Part shown: positions 22,106 to 22,986 of the stretch, in pieces
Position numbering within the stretch: position 1 is the first letter of the stretch
How the letters are laid out: every line of letters begins with the position of its first letter
NCBI GenBank assembly: GCA_900770705.1
Contig: CAAGLF010000049.1
Coordinates: 1-22,986 of the forward strand
Direction of reading: 5' to 3'
Source of the DNA: Bacteroidaceae bacterium
GTDB lineage: Bacteria; Bacteroidota; Bacteroidia; Bacteroidales; Bacteroidaceae
Length of the DNA: 22,986 bases
Notes under the pieces: model-generated
What the model was told of the DNA's origin: nothing
The model's database searches: none
What the model saw: only the letters and a program-made list of their open reading frames with translations
Program-made: the position numbers and the translations under genes

Positions 22106-22986
22106 TTAGTGGAAAAACAGGTAGCAGATGGAAATGGCGGCGACGACGCCTGCCAGGTCGGCCAGGAGGCCGCATGCGACGGCGTGGCGCGTCTTGCGGA
22201 TGCCGACTGAGCCGAAGTAGACGGCCAGGATATAGAAGGTCGTGTCCGTGCTGCCCTGGAAAATGCAGCTCAGGCGGCCGGCAAACGAGTCGGCGCCGTA
22301 GGTGGTCATTGCGTCGACCATCATGCCGCGTGCGCCGCTGCCGCTAAGGGGTTTCATCAGGGCGGTAGGCAGTGCGCCCACCCACTCCGTGTCGCCTCCC
22401 AGGGCCTTGGCGATGAGTGCCACGCCGTCCGTAAGCCAGTCCATTGCGCCAGAAGCGCGGAAGACGCCGATAGCCACCAGTACCGCCACCAGATAGGGGA
22501 TGATGCGCACGGCTGTGGAAAATCCCTCCTTCGCTCCTTCGACGAAGGCGTCGTAAACATTGATTTTCTGCCGCATTCCGGCCACGATGAAGGCGATAAT
22601 GATGAGGAAGAGCAGGATGTTGGCCACGCTCGTGCCCATAGTGTTCATTGTGGCCGAGTCGAGGCGGGCGAAGCCCCAGATAATGCCTGCTACGAGGGCG
22701 CTGGCTCCGCCGAGCGTGAAGATAAGTGTCCGGTTGAGCAGGTTAATGCGCTGGAACAGGGAGGTAATGATGATTCCGGCCAGGGTCGACACGAAAGTAG
22801 CCAGGAGAATGGGCACGAAGGTGTCCGTAGGATTGGCGGCCCCCATCTGAGCACGATATACCATAATGCTGATCGGAATTATCGTGAGGCCACTGGTGTT
22901 TAGTACCAGGAACATAATCATCGGGTTGGAGGCCGTGTCTTTTTTCGCGTTCAGCGTCTGCAGTCCCTCCATTGCTTTTAGCCCCA
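22106..22986 (-). CDS. SpmA/SpmB-like nucleoside-recognition membrane protein, 5' end cut by the window
   Basis: The C-terminal 293 or so residues of a fused spore-maturation-protein A/B type membrane protein with Gate (nucleoside recognition) domains. The frame is open to the right edge: upstream of the internal Met at 22972 it reads GLKA, continuing a conserved segment, so that Met is not the true start and the gene extends beyond the window. Visible motifs are KDTASNPMIMFLVLNTSGLT and TIIPISIMVYR (end of the SpmA-like half), then a second set of helices with SGARGMMVDAMTTYG and FQGSTDTTFYILAVYFGSVG (SpmB-like half). Despite the name, this family occurs in non-sporulating Bacteroidetes, where its function is unknown; transport of a small molecule is a guess. 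Next on the strand, 30 bases later, is the flippase. Confidence 0.85.
   Translation of the reverse strand, partial: GLKAMEGLQTLNAKKDTASNPMIMFLVLNTSGLTIIPISIMVYRAQMGAANPTDTFVPILLATFVSTLAGIIITSLFQRINLLNRTLIFTLGGASALVAGIIWGFARLDSATMNTMGTSVANILLFLIIIAFIVAGMRQKINVYDAFVEGAKEGFSTAVRIIPYLVAVLVAIGVFRASGAMDWLTDGVALIAKALGGDTEWVGALPTALMKPLSGSGARGMMVDAMTTYGADSFAGRLSCIFQGSTDTTFYILAVYFGSVGIRKTRHAVACGLLADLAGVVAAISICYLFFH

Noticed and set aside
22106..22986. Sporulation gene, from the spore-maturation similarity
   Set aside because: SpmA/B-like fused proteins are widespread in non-sporulating Bacteroidetes and no other sporulation gene is present.

Overview
The window looks like the chromosome of a GC-rich member of the order Bacteroidales, possibly Prevotellaceae-like; genus cannot be settled from the sequence. 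The evidence is the set of Bacteroidetes-restricted families (DUF4492 beside cydA, DUF5686 with a carboxypeptidase-regulatory-like domain, a fused SpmA/SpmB-type protein, the bacterial inositol-3-phosphate synthase), starts that mostly lack a Shine-Dalgarno sequence, and promoters of the Bacteroides type (TTTG, about 20 bases, TAnnTTTG). No tRNA, rRNA, CRISPR array, transposase or phage gene is visible.

Layout. 1-1512, minus strand: a 46-base perfect hairpin at the edge, a 23-codon ORF with a strong Shine-Dalgarno, a 98-residue membrane protein and a WYL-domain regulator. 1513-2786: a 21-bp-periodic repeat array, an excellent promoter, a roughly 250-base leader and an RlpA-like cell-wall protein, ending in a shared terminator. 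2814-4095, minus: DUF1634 and a TSUP/TauE-type permease, read away from a divergent intergenic region that holds a second array. 4704-8749, plus: inositol-3-phosphate synthase and a DUF5686 outer-membrane barrel protein. 8927-15747, minus: murG-murC-ftsQ-ftsA-ftsZ-yqeY, the distal half of the division and cell-wall (dcw) cluster. 16221-22986, minus: SpmA/B-like protein (cut by the edge), Wzx-like flippase, M16 peptidase, DUF4492, cydA, cydB, closely spaced and probably one transcription unit.

How they work together. MurG and MurC supply peptidoglycan precursors; FtsQ, FtsA and FtsZ build the division machine; RlpA probably acts on septal wall. CydAB is the bd-type quinol oxidase for low oxygen, with DUF4492 as its usual Bacteroidetes companion. 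Inositol-3-phosphate synthase probably feeds inositol-containing lipids.

The most unusual signal is a dispersed family of arrays made of 21-bp quasi-palindromic units with a GC core and an A/T-rich flank. Four clear arrays (1631-1735, about 4188-4345, 12262-12387, 19783-19887) and one degenerate candidate (15946-16050) lie among unrelated genes. Three are in gaps, one of them exactly filling the end of the ftsQ-ftsA spacer; the fourth lies inside the M16 peptidase gene, where five 21-bp units add five heptapeptides in frame. I know no named family that this matches.
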